17,617 nt of DNA, taken from an uncultured Spirochaetales bacterium (GTDB taxonomy: Bacteria; Spirochaetota; Spirochaetia; Sphaerochaetales; Sphaerochaetaceae). The position numbers were made by a program, and so were the translations under genes. Under the pieces are notes generated by a model. The model was not told the origin of the DNA. It saw nothing but the letters and a program-made list of their open reading frames with translations, and did not search any database. The stretch covers positions 1-17,617 of the forward strand of contig CAMEXG010000019.1 in assembly GCA_945947045.1 (NCBI GenBank). Reading direction: 5' to 3'. Positions 1 to 7,343 of this stretch are shown here, in pieces (the first letter of the stretch is position 1; every line of letters starts with the position of its first letter).

Positions 1-1
1 T

Positions 2-769
2 GGAAACATGGAGGACCTTCAGAATGCTATGAACTCCCTGGGATCCATATTCTCCGGTCAAAGCGGTCAGCATAAGAGAAAGATTACAATCAAGAGAGCA
101 AGGGAAGTAATCAAAGAAGAGGAGATGGACAGAATCGTCGACATCGACAAAGCTGTTGATGAAGCCAAGGACAGGACGGAGCAGATGGGTATCATCTTTA
201 TTGATGAAATCGACAAAGTGGCATCCAGAGGCAATACAAGCGGCGCAGATGTATCGAGAGAAGGTGTCCAGCGTGACATCCTCCCTATTGTTGAAGGAAC
301 AAAGGTCAGCACTCGCTGGGGTGTAATCGATACGACGAATATTCTATTCATTGCCGCAGGTGCCTTCTCCCTCTCCAAGCCTAGCGACCTTATTCCTGAG
401 CTTCAGGGTAGGTTCCCGTTGCACGTAGAGCTTAATGACTTGACGGAAGATGACTTCTATAAAATTCTGACGGAACCTCAGAATGCCATAACTAAGCAGT
501 ATAAGGCCCTTCTCTCCACAGAGAATGTTAACATCGAGTATGAAGACGAGGCCTTGAGAGAGATTGCCAGAATCGCAGCAGAAGTCAACCAGTCAAATGA
601 CAATATCGGAGCCAGAAGACTCCATACAGTCATGGAGAAGCTATTGGAAGAATTAAGTTTCTCTGCCAATGAACTCTCGGGACAGACCATCACCATCACA
701 AAGGGATATGTGGACGAAAGACTGAAGAACATTGTAGAGAATCAGGATCTTTCAAGATATATTCTCTGA
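2..769 (+). CDS. hslU: ATP-dependent protease ATPase subunit HslU, C-terminal part (5' end outside window)
   Basis: HslU is the AAA+ unfoldase that feeds substrates into the HslV peptidase in the cytoplasm. About 256 codons are present and the frame is open to the window edge, so the N-terminus and Walker A lie upstream. Visible are the end of the I-domain, the Walker B segment IIFIDEIDK, the family block DVSREGVQRDILPIVEG, the pore and sensor region ending in SDLIPELQGRFP, the sensor 2 motif NIGARRLHT and the C-terminal tail DLSRYIL. That tail is the part known to dock into HslV. The match to the family is continuous to the last residue. flhF follows after 19 bp on the same strand. An hslV gene just upstream is expected but is not visible. 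Confidence 0.96.
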   Translation, partial: GNMEDLQNAMNSLGSIFSGQSGQHKRKITIKRAREVIKEEEMDRIVDIDKAVDEAKDRTEQMGIIFIDEIDKVASRGNTSGADVSREGVQRDILPIVEGTKVSTRWGVIDTTNILFIAAGAFSLSKPSDLIPELQGRFPLHVELNDLTEDDFYKILTEPQNAITKQYKALLSTENVNIEYEDEALREIARIAAEVNQSNDNIGARRLHTVMEKLLEELSFSANELSGQTITITKGYVDERLKNIVENQDLSRYIL

Positions 770-788
770 TTTATGTTATTATGGCCCT

Positions 789-1874
789 ATGCAGTATATA
801 ACCATCGTTGCAGATAGCTATGAAGAAGCGGCGGAAAAAGCGAGAAAAGAGTATGGGGACGCCATACGCATTCATTCCCGCCGGGATTTTACAACTCCTG
901 GTGGTCTCTTTACACGAAAGATGAAAAAGTGTGAGATCACCTGTTATATCTCCTCCTCTCCACTTGAAGAAAAGACAGTGGGGCAGAGGGATATGAATGA
1001 GTTTGAAAAAGAAGCAAAGACTCCAGACCCTCATAAGCTTACATCCCAAGAACGTCTCGATACGGAGATACATCGTGGCACGGAGGAAGGATACCAGAAG
1101 GCTGTAAAGCTTTTGGATGAAAACTATATATCAGGGCCATTAAGGGAGAAGCTGCTGGAAGGGTTATCTTGTACCAGTCAGGAATGCTCCAGGGTGCTCA
1201 GCGAGAGAATACTGGAAAACACAAAGATGGATTATGAATCCCAGATTCATCCTTCTCGTGTTGTAGTATTCTTAGGTCCTACAGGGGCTGGAAAGACAAC
1301 TACACTTGCAAAGGTTGCATGGTTATATAAGTCAAGTGGTAAAAAAGTCGGCATCATCACTCTCGATACATATAGAGTAGGCGCCTATGAGCAGATAGCA
1401 GCCTTTGGAGAGGGGTTGGGAATTCCTGTGGAAAAGGTCGGCAGGGAAGATCAGCTGATGGTTGCTATGGAGAAGTTTACATACTTTGATCTTGTTCTTG
1501 TAGACACCATGGGATTGAGCAGCAAAGACCTGGAGTTGAACTTGAGGCTTAAAGGTCTTGGCCTCCAGCTTTCAAGACTCAACACCACCTTTACTCTCAT
1601 CGTCTCTGCAAGTATGAAAGAAGAAGACATGATGAGGCACTATGAAAGATATAAAGATGACTTCTCCATTACCTCGATCATCGTAACAAAGCTTGATGAG
1701 TCCATTACAATCGGCAATGCCCTCTCTTTTGCTTATTCAATTAATAAGCCCATACTCTTCTTTACTGACGGACAGAAGGTTCCTGAAGACTTGGAGAAGG
1801 CATCCACTGAAGTGATACTAGGTAATTTAAGAGGATTTGGACTGGATATGAGGGCGTATAGGGGACAGCTTTAA
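789..1874 (+). CDS. flhF: FlhF-type SRP GTPase (flagellar biosynthesis protein FlhF homologue)
   Basis: This 361-residue protein is an SRP-family GTPase; FlhF normally places the flagellar export apparatus at the cell pole. The N-terminus (residues 1-55) has the FlhF pattern of an EEA..KARKEYGDAI helix followed by a glycine-rich turn. Residues 60-150 form a charged linker plus an N-domain-like helical bundle. The G domain carries Walker A GPTGAGKT (163-170), DTYRVGAYEQ (193-202), a G3 motif DTMG (239-242, where most relatives have DTAG) and G4 TKLD (300-303). No convincing ribosome binding site precedes the ATG, so coupling to hslU across the 19-bp gap is likely. In many treponemes flhF sits with flhA and flhG; neither is here. 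Its stop directly abuts the stop of the convergent gene. A diverged, non-flagellar role is possible. Confidence 0.88.
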   Translation: MQYITIVADSYEEAAEKARKEYGDAIRIHSRRDFTTPGGLFTRKMKKCEITCYISSSPLEEKTVGQRDMNEFEKEAKTPDPHKLTSQERLDTEIHRGTEEGYQKAVKLLDENYISGPLREKLLEGLSCTSQECSRVLSERILENTKMDYESQIHPSRVVVFLGPTGAGKTTTLAKVAWLYKSSGKKVGIITLDTYRVGAYEQIAAFGEGLGIPVEKVGREDQLMVAMEKFTYFDLVLVDTMGLSSKDLELNLRLKGLGLQLSRLNTTFTLIVSASMKEEDMMRHYERYKDDFSITSIIVTKLDESITIGNALSFAYSINKPILFFTDGQKVPEDLEKASTEVILGNLRGFGLDMRAYRGQL

Positions 1875-2786
1875 TTATATCTTCCCGCTGTTTTTCATTA
1901 CTTTCTCGATTCTGTCCACTATTTCCAGTATGGAGTCTGAATTACTCCAAAGGTAGTAAGAGCCCACGGATATTCCATCCCGCATAGCCGATGGAAGAGT
2001 AAGGGCTCTTTCTGTTGTCACAGAAGAAGGGGAAGTAATAAATCTGACAAGGTTATCAAGAATTACTTCGTCTACTTTTCCGTCATATGCCACGATATAT
2101 CCCTTATTTGAGATCATGGCCACATCATCATCTATTCCCATTTCTTTTTTTACTTCTTCAAGTATCGCCTGAATCTCAGAGTCCAAAGTAAGAGTTATTG
2201 ATGAACCATGGACGGTGGTCTTGCCCACTTCTCCCATTGCTTTCAAATAGTCGTTGAACATCTCTTCAATTCCTCCCTCTCCCTTTGTAGGAATGGAGGC
2301 GTAGCCGAGAATATCCGAAGCTATATTATATGGATAGTGTCTGGTCTCAATTTCAGAAAACTCAATATTAGGGGACAGGGATTCTTCTTTTATTCTAAGA
2401 GAGATTAAATCACTCTGGGGATTTGTTATTTTTGATGTAAGGGGAATGAAAGTCTCGCCTCTTTCCAATAGAGAAGCTATCTCGATGGCATCATAGTCAG
2501 AGTAATCTGAAAGAAATGATGATATTTGCTGAATCTTGTCTTTTTCCACCTTTACGGAAAAACCATAGTCAGGAGCTTGGATAGCAAGAATCCTTCCGCT
2601 TCTATCATAGATAGTCCCTCTGATATTGGTTGTAGATACGACAGGATCCTTGTATCCCCAAGTAACCAGTTCTTCGCTTAAGCATAGTGTTATAGCTCCG
2701 TAGATGATGAGAGCCGTTAAAGCCAAAGCAAATAGAATAAGAATGACCCCTCTGGGCTTGTTGCCATTGTCTACCATAATAAACAT
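1875..2786 (-). CDS. Penicillin-binding-protein pedestal (dimerisation) domain protein lacking a transpeptidase domain
   Basis: A 303-residue membrane-anchored protein resembling the N-terminal half of a class B PBP (FtsI/PBP2). One membrane helix spans about residues 13-33 after a short cytoplasmic tail (GNKPRG). The class B signature RGTIYDRSGRILA is at 56-68, a YPYNIASDILGYA segment at 151-163, the pedestal block GGIEEMFNDYL at 171-181 and LTLDSEIQAILEE at 199-211. A normal class B PBP then continues with about 300 residues carrying SxxK, SxN and KTG. Here only a stretch like the first strand of that domain is left (about 221-235), then roughly 65 unfamiliar residues and a stop; none of the three motifs is visible in context. 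Codons are intact with no frameshift, so it looks like a maintained gene. The start is ATG 2786 or ATG 2777; neither has a clear Shine-Dalgarno. It is divergent to the acidic M23-like gene. Domain call is firm; function is inference. Confidence 0.8.
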   Translation of the reverse strand: MFIMVDNGNKPRGVILILFALALTALIIYGAITLCLSEELVTWGYKDPVVSTTNIRGTIYDRSGRILAIQAPDYGFSVKVEKDKIQQISSFLSDYSDYDAIEIASLLERGETFIPLTSKITNPQSDLISLRIKEESLSPNIEFSEIETRHYPYNIASDILGYASIPTKGEGGIEEMFNDYLKAMGEVGKTTVHGSSITLTLDSEIQAILEEVKKEMGIDDDVAMISNKGYIVAYDGKVDEVILDNLVRFITSPSSVTTERALTLPSAMRDGISVGSYYLWSNSDSILEIVDRIEKVMKNSGKI

Positions 2787-2789
2787 AAT
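2761..2789 (+). promoter_or_regulatory. Sigma-70-type promoter for the acidic M23-like gene
   Basis: A -35 box TTGCCA (2761-2766), a 17-bp spacer and a -10 box CATAAT (2784-2789) each match consensus at five of six positions. Transcription would start near 2796, giving a very short leader before the starts at 2808 or 2817. The -10 box covers the ATG of the divergent PBP-like gene. Confidence 0.55.
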
Positions 2790-2807
2790 AGTTTTCAGAG
2801 TGGAGTT

Positions 2808-4400
2808 TTGTCGATAGTGAGTAGAAGCGATTATGATGATATGCCCTCTAATGGGGGAGGAAGAAGAGGAAAAGGCAACAAAGGTCTTACTTTAGGTGTC
2901 TTAATCTGTATCCTTGTTGTTTTGATCATTATTGTGGTCAGACTGATCTTCAAACCGGAAGAGAAGCTGGAGGTGTTACCCCCCAATACTATTGTAAAAG
3001 AAAGTACGGTGGATAATGTAGTTGCTGTTCCTAATTTAGATAATGACATTCCACAGGATTTCAGTTCTTCGGAGACCACTATAGAAGAAAATGTTTCTAG
3101 TGAAACAGAAGAAACTATATACTCGGAGGATCTGGACACTGTAGGTGAAGTTGATTTAGCTATTGATAACGATTCACCAAGTACAGAGAGTACTGGAGAA
3201 GTAAGTGGAGAACCTACCCAGATAATTGAGAATGCAAGTGGAGAGTACATTCCTGAAGAAATAGAAAACGTTGAGGAGAACTCTCAGCTTGAGATTATAG
3301 AAGTTGAAGAAGAAACTGTCGTCAAACCAGTTGAAGACGCAGAAATAATTGAAGTTGATGATCCTATAAACGAAGAGAACAGAATAGAAAACACTATTGA
3401 AAGTGAATCTGTGTCACCCGATAGTGTTGAGACGGAAACAGAAGAAATAGTACTAGAAGAGCCTAATACAGTGATTCAGGCAGATAATGAAGAAATAGAA
3501 GGCGAAGAAATAGAGAGTGAAGAAATAGAGAGCGAAGTAGTAGAAAGTGAAGTAGTAGAGACTACAGAGGAAGTAAAGGAAATAGAAGAGAAAGAAGAAG
3601 AGAAACCATTACCTTATGATCCATTTATGTCAGAAGATGTGGAGACTCTGAGAAATAGTCTGGGAGAGTTGTTATCAAGAATAAACTTTAACCTTATTCT
3701 CTCTCAGAATGAGGAACCTATAGAAGAAGAGAGTAGGAGTGAAGAAGTAGTATCTCTTACTGAAGTAGAGACGGAAAGCCAAGATACCCTTCCTTCTATG
3801 CCTTCTCTTATTAGTGAAACGGAAGAAGTCGATATTGATAATGTTACAGCTGAAATAATCACAGAAGACTCTATGAGTATAGAGGAAACTGACGAATCAA
3901 GTGTGAATGAGCCTCTCACGGAAAGTGTTGACGAAGAGAAGTCAATTCTTGAAAACGAGGAAGTACCGATAGTGGAGATAATTACTGATGAAGCCGAACC
4001 TTCCGTTAATTATGATGAAATTATTACAGAAGATGATTCAAGTTCTATAATTTTGCCACAAGAAGAGAGTAAGGAAGTGTCGAAGACACAAAGGATAGAA
4101 GAAAAAAGCTCAGAGATTATTCCTGGTTCCTTTGTAGTAGTCGACGGAGAAAGTGTTACTCTTCTCTCTACTCCTGGAAATGCAGTAAAAAGCCCTATTC
4201 CAGGCGTCGTCGTGGAAGCAAAGAGAATAGAAGGCAAGAAGAGTATTACGATTGAGACAGAGGAAGGGGAAGTATGGAGATTCTCTGGCTTTGAGAGAGT
4301 AAACGTTAAACTGAATCAAAATATCAAAGAGGGTGATATACTTGGAAGCGTAGGTACTTCTACTGGATCAGAGGTAAATATTACGCTCATAAATCTATAA
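2808..4400 (+). CDS. Membrane-anchored acidic repeat protein with degenerate M23/LytM-like C-terminal domain
   Basis: A 530-residue protein with three parts. Residues 1-26 are a basic, glycine-rich cytoplasmic tail followed by one membrane helix (about 27-48). Residues 50-440 are a low-complexity Glu/Ser/Thr/Val stretch, presumably an extended periplasmic stalk, with a short less acidic island near 268-300 (PYDPFMSEDVETL...). Residues 440-530 resemble an M23/LytM beta-barrel: SPIPGVVVEAKR, then NIKEGDILGSVGTSTGSEVNITL, which aligns with the usual V..G..iG..G.TG.s.GpHLHfe ending. The HxxxD and HxH metal ligands are absent, and the entire protein has no histidine, so hydrolase activity is not expected. 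The start is uncertain: TTG 2808 lies only 2 nt after GGAG, GTG 2817 lies 11 nt after it, and ATG 2841 is further in. A strong terminator follows. A role in wall anchoring or in activating amidases is inference. Confidence 0.75.
   Translation: MSIVSRSDYDDMPSNGGGRRGKGNKGLTLGVLICILVVLIIIVVRLIFKPEEKLEVLPPNTIVKESTVDNVVAVPNLDNDIPQDFSSSETTIEENVSSETEETIYSEDLDTVGEVDLAIDNDSPSTESTGEVSGEPTQIIENASGEYIPEEIENVEENSQLEIIEVEEETVVKPVEDAEIIEVDDPINEENRIENTIESESVSPDSVETETEEIVLEEPNTVIQADNEEIEGEEIESEEIESEVVESEVVETTEEVKEIEEKEEEKPLPYDPFMSEDVETLRNSLGELLSRINFNLILSQNEEPIEEESRSEEVVSLTEVETESQDTLPSMPSLISETEEVDIDNVTAEIITEDSMSIEETDESSVNEPLTESVDEEKSILENEEVPIVEIITDEAEPSVNYDEIITEDDSSSIILPQEESKEVSKTQRIEEKSSEIIPGSFVVVDGESVTLLSTPGNAVKSPIPGVVVEAKRIEGKKSITIETEEGEVWRFSGFERVNVKLNQNIKEGDILGSVGTSTGSEVNITLINL
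3489..3563 (+). repeat. Five tandem 15-bp in-frame repeats in the acidic stalk
   Basis: Five consecutive 15-nt units begin at 3489, 3504, 3519, 3534 and 3549. They encode EEIEG, EEIES, EEIES, EVVES and EVVET. The first three share GAAGAAATAGA and the last two GAAGTAGTAGA. Copy number could change by slippage without breaking the frame, altering stalk length. Confidence 0.85.
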
Positions 4401-4423
4401 GAGATATAGAGAATTAGATAGAA

Positions 4424-4457
4424 AAAGATAGAGCTCCCCGAAGGGAGCTTTATCTTT
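4424..4457. terminator. Bidirectional intrinsic terminator between the acidic gene and secA
   Basis: A 15-bp stem (4424-4438 with 4443-4457, one G-T wobble) closes on a CGAA tetraloop and has a GC-rich top (GAGCTCCC/GGGAGCT). T-rich flanks lie on both strands, so it can stop transcription of both convergent genes. The secA stop codon is at the foot of the stem. Confidence 0.88.
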
Positions 4458-7221
4458 AGAAGTTTCTGCCACAGCAGTTTTTATACTTCTTTCCGCTACC
4501 GCAAGGACAAGGATCATTTCGTCCCACCTTTGGAGTGGCGCGGCGAATTGTTGTATTACTTGCATGAGCCTGTGAAGCAACGGCTGTGCCTTTTCTTTCA
4601 AACTCGGAAAGAGTCGCCGAGTCAACGTGGTTTTCTTTTAGTCTCTGTTGTTGACCTCTATCCATAGGTCTAGGACCCTGAATCTGGAATCTGACGAGAA
4701 TGGCAGCCTTGCACACCGCTTCCGTTATTGCCTCAAGCATAGAGTCAAAAGCATCGGAAGCTGTATTCTTATACTCTACAAGCGGGTTCTTCTGAGCATA
4801 GCTCATAAGCGAGGCGGCATCCCTCAGTTCATCAAGCTGATCCAAGTGGTCGATCCATCTCTTGTCGATATTCTTAAGATACATATATCTGAGATAATCG
4901 TTGAAGAATTTCTCTCCTGCAAAATCTCTTTTTTGGTCAAGAAGAAGGGAGAGCTTGGATTTGAGGACTTCCTTGTCCTTGGTGTCTTCCAGAGGGAATT
5001 GGACAGAGTATACTCTCTGAAGTCCTTCTCTGAACTTATCTTCGTTACCTTCTGCTTCGTCAAAGATATCATCGATTAGATCATTGTTTTTCTCTTTGAC
5101 TCTGTCTGTAAGATGCTCCTCTGTGAGAATCTCGTCCCTCTGCTGATAGATGAAGTTTCTCTCTTCATTAAGTACATCATCGTATTCCAGAAGTCTCTTT
5201 CGAATGGCGAAGTTTCTTTCTTCCACTTTTTTCTGTGCATTCTCTATGGCTGAATCAAGCATTTTGTGATGTATAGGCTCCCCTGTATTCATGCCTAACT
5301 TGCCAAGCATCTCTTTCATGCCTTCTTTTGCAAAGAGGCGCATAAGTGAGTCGTCAAGAGAAACATAGAACTGGCTGACACCAGGGTCCCCCTGTCTTCC
5401 GGCTCTTCCTCTCAGCTGATTGTCGATACGTCTTGATTCGTGTCTCTCGCTTCCGATGATATATAAGCCCCCGAGAGCTTTGACTTCTTCAGATGCCTTT
5501 CTCCAAAGAGGCATTATTTCTTCTTTTGCTTTTTTCAGCTCTTCTTGTGATGCATCGGTTCCTACTTTCTTCATTGCAAGATGGTCTGGAGATCCACCAA
5601 GTTTGATGTCCGTTCCTCGTCCAGCCATATTTGTGGCAATTGTAACGGCACCCTTTCTTCCGGCTTCACCTATGATATAGGCTTCTCTCTCATGGTTCTT
5701 TGCATTTAAGACTTCATGTTGAATACCTGCTCTCAGCAAAAGCTTTGATAGAGCTTCTGATTTTTCGATGCTGGCTGTACCGATCAAAATAGGCTGCCCC
5801 TTTGCATGTATTTCCTTTGTCTTCTCTACAATTGCTTTAAACTTAAACTCTTCATTGTAGAAAGTAAGGTCTTCCAAGTCTTTTCTCTGTAGGGGAAGGT
5901 GAGTAGGGAGAACAACTACATCAAGGTTATAGATCTGCTTGAACTCCAAGGCTTCCGTATCTGCTGTTCCTGTCATACCGGAAATCTTTTCGTACATTCT
6001 GAAGAAGTTCTGGAATGTAATTGTTGCGAAAGTCTTACTGTCCCCCTTGACTCTTACATTCTCTTTGGCTTCGATGGCCTGATGAAGTCCCTCGCTGTAT
6101 CTTCTTCCAGGGAGAACTCTTCCTGTGAATTCGTCGACTATCTGGATTTCTCCATCCTTGATGATATAGTCTACATCGGCTTTATAGAGATACTCCGCCC
6201 TTACAGCCTGAGTAACATAGTGCACCATTTCAAAGTTAGTGTCGTCGTAGAGGGATGTGACAGTATTTCCGTTCTCATCTTTACCAGGAACAAGAATGCC
6301 TGTCTTCTTCAAAAGCTCCTCCATCTTTGTCATACCTTGCTTTGTAAATGTGACGTTCTTGTTCTTCTCATCTATTTTGAAGTCGCCTCTTTCGTCGAAG
6401 GAGCTATATAACTCCCTGTCCATTTTTTCTATCTGTGAAAGTTCATAGTACTTACCTGTTTCAGGATCTTTCTCACACTCTTTAAAGAAAGGGACGATAG
6501 ATTTTGCAGCTCTTGCCTTTGGAGTATCGTCTTCAGCCTGGCCGCTTATGATGAGAGGAGTTCTAGCTTCATCAATTAAAATGGAGTCGATTTCGTCTAT
6601 GATGCAGAAATGGTGACGAGGCTGAACCTTTCTCTCCATGGACTGCTTCATGTTGTCTCTTAAGTAATCGAAGCCGAATTCATTGTTTGTTCCGTAAGTG
6701 ATATCGGAGGAATAAGCTCTTCTTTTTGCTTCATCATCCTGCCCCGGGACAATTACACCTACCGTCAATCCCAAGAAGCGATAAATCTGCCCCATCCATT
6801 CTGCGTCTCTTTTTGCCAGGTAATCGTTGACAGTGACTACATGTACGCCTTTATTCTCAAGAGCCACAAGATATGCTGCTGGGACACTGGTCAGGGTCTT
6901 TCCTTCACCTGTCTTCATTTCCAAAATGGAGCCTTGATATAGAATGGTTGCACCCATGATCTGCTCGTCGTAGTGTCTCTCTCCGATACATCTGCCTGCG
7001 GCTTCCCTTGCAAGGGCGAAGGCCTTTGGGAGAATTTCATCAAGACTCTTGCCGTTCTTTATTTCTTCTTTCCATTTATTTGTCATCAATGGGAAGTCTT
7101 CATCTTTCAGACTTTCAGCCCAACTATATTCTTTCTTTACAGACTCCAGAATAGGGGTCAGTCTCTTCATATCTTTCTGCTGTTTGGTTCCTCCAAACAG
7201 TTTTGTTAAAAAATTTGCCAT
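4456..7221 (-). CDS. secA: Preprotein translocase ATPase SecA
   Basis: SecA is the ATPase motor that drives preproteins through SecYEG. The chosen start (ATG at 7221, beginning MANFLTKLFGG) gives 921 residues, typical for the family; a longer in-frame reading would need a TTG at 7269 and adds 16 unrelated residues. Seen in order are the N-terminal helix, Walker A EMKTGEGKT (about 101-109), NDYLAKRDAEWMG, Walker B with the DEID box, the preprotein-binding region around TPLIISG, the FTGRVLPGRRYSEGLHQAIEAKE block, helicase motifs TATIT-like FATITFQNFFR and MAGRGTDIKLGG, and IGSERHESRRIDNQLRGRAGRQGD cut short here to its family pattern. The C-terminus ends with the zinc-binding CPCGSGKKYKNCCG motif, which contacts SecB or ribosomes in other species. 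No Shine-Dalgarno is visible before the start. The gene is divergent to cvpA. Confidence 0.97.
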   Translation of the reverse strand: MANFLTKLFGGTKQQKDMKRLTPILESVKKEYSWAESLKDEDFPLMTNKWKEEIKNGKSLDEILPKAFALAREAAGRCIGERHYDEQIMGATILYQGSILEMKTGEGKTLTSVPAAYLVALENKGVHVVTVNDYLAKRDAEWMGQIYRFLGLTVGVIVPGQDDEAKRRAYSSDITYGTNNEFGFDYLRDNMKQSMERKVQPRHHFCIIDEIDSILIDEARTPLIISGQAEDDTPKARAAKSIVPFFKECEKDPETGKYYELSQIEKMDRELYSSFDERGDFKIDEKNKNVTFTKQGMTKMEELLKKTGILVPGKDENGNTVTSLYDDTNFEMVHYVTQAVRAEYLYKADVDYIIKDGEIQIVDEFTGRVLPGRRYSEGLHQAIEAKENVRVKGDSKTFATITFQNFFRMYEKISGMTGTADTEALEFKQIYNLDVVVLPTHLPLQRKDLEDLTFYNEEFKFKAIVEKTKEIHAKGQPILIGTASIEKSEALSKLLLRAGIQHEVLNAKNHEREAYIIGEAGRKGAVTIATNMAGRGTDIKLGGSPDHLAMKKVGTDASQEELKKAKEEIMPLWRKASEEVKALGGLYIIGSERHESRRIDNQLRGRAGRQGDPGVSQFYVSLDDSLMRLFAKEGMKEMLGKLGMNTGEPIHHKMLDSAIENAQKKVEERNFAIRKRLLEYDDVLNEERNFIYQQRDEILTEEHLTDRVKEKNNDLIDDIFDEAEGNEDKFREGLQRVYSVQFPLEDTKDKEVLKSKLSLLLDQKRDFAGEKFFNDYLRYMYLKNIDKRWIDHLDQLDELRDAASLMSYAQKNPLVEYKNTASDAFDSMLEAITEAVCKAAILVRFQIQGPRPMDRGQQQRLKENHVDSATLSEFERKGTAVASQAHASNTTIRRATPKVGRNDPCPCGSGKKYKNCCGRNF

Positions 7222-7260
7222 AATGTAAGAATAACCATTTTTTTTATCAAAGGGTAGAAG

Positions 7261-7277
7261 TAACCTCAAATAGGTTA
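7261..7277. repeat. Short inverted repeat in the predicted secA leader
   Basis: TAACCT and AGGTTA are perfect inverted 6-bp arms around a 5-nt loop (CAAAT). If secA starts transcription near 7279, this hairpin would sit at the very 5' end of its mRNA. It is not followed by a T-run in either direction, so it is not a terminator. Confidence 0.4.
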
Positions 7278-7285
7278 TTTTGGTT

Positions 7286-7314
7286 TCTATAAGTAGGTAG
7301 ATTCATACACCCAA
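7286..7314 (-). promoter_or_regulatory. Candidate secA promoter with palindrome in the -35 region
   Basis: Read on the minus strand there is TTGGGT (7309-7314), a 17-bp spacer and TATAGA (7286-7291). Box matches are modest (three and four of six) but the spacing is ideal. The -35 lies inside a perfect 12-bp palindrome. A second possible pair, TTGAGG-17-TAAAAA, lies nearer the gene, so the assignment is tentative. Confidence 0.35.
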
Positions 7315-7320
7315 TTGGGT
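7309..7320. repeat. Perfect 12-bp palindrome ACCCAATTGGGT in the secA/cvpA intergenic region
   Basis: The sequence is an exact palindrome with no spacer. It overlaps the candidate secA -35 and lies 23 bp before the cvpA start, so it is placed to act as an operator for one or both genes. No known regulator is recognised. Confidence 0.5.
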
Positions 7321-7343
7321 TAAAATGACACAAGGAGGCATAA

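Noticed and set aside
2831..3250. Long minus-strand open frame opposite the acidic gene
   Set aside because: It mirrors the biased Glu/Ser codons of the real gene, giving a low-complexity Ser/Thr/Leu product without start signals.
4648..5079. Plus-strand open frame of 143 codons inside secA
   Set aside because: It is antisense to conserved SecA sequence, has no ribosome binding site and no recognisable product.
7206..7238. A ten-codon minus-strand mini-ORF (MVILTLWQIF) overlapping the secA start
   Set aside because: It has no ribosome binding site and no arrest-peptide motif; such short frames arise by chance.
7222..7269. A 16-residue N-terminal extension of SecA from a TTG
   Set aside because: SecA proteins normally begin close to the MANFLTKLFG-like helix; the extra residues are unlike the family and have no ribosome binding site.
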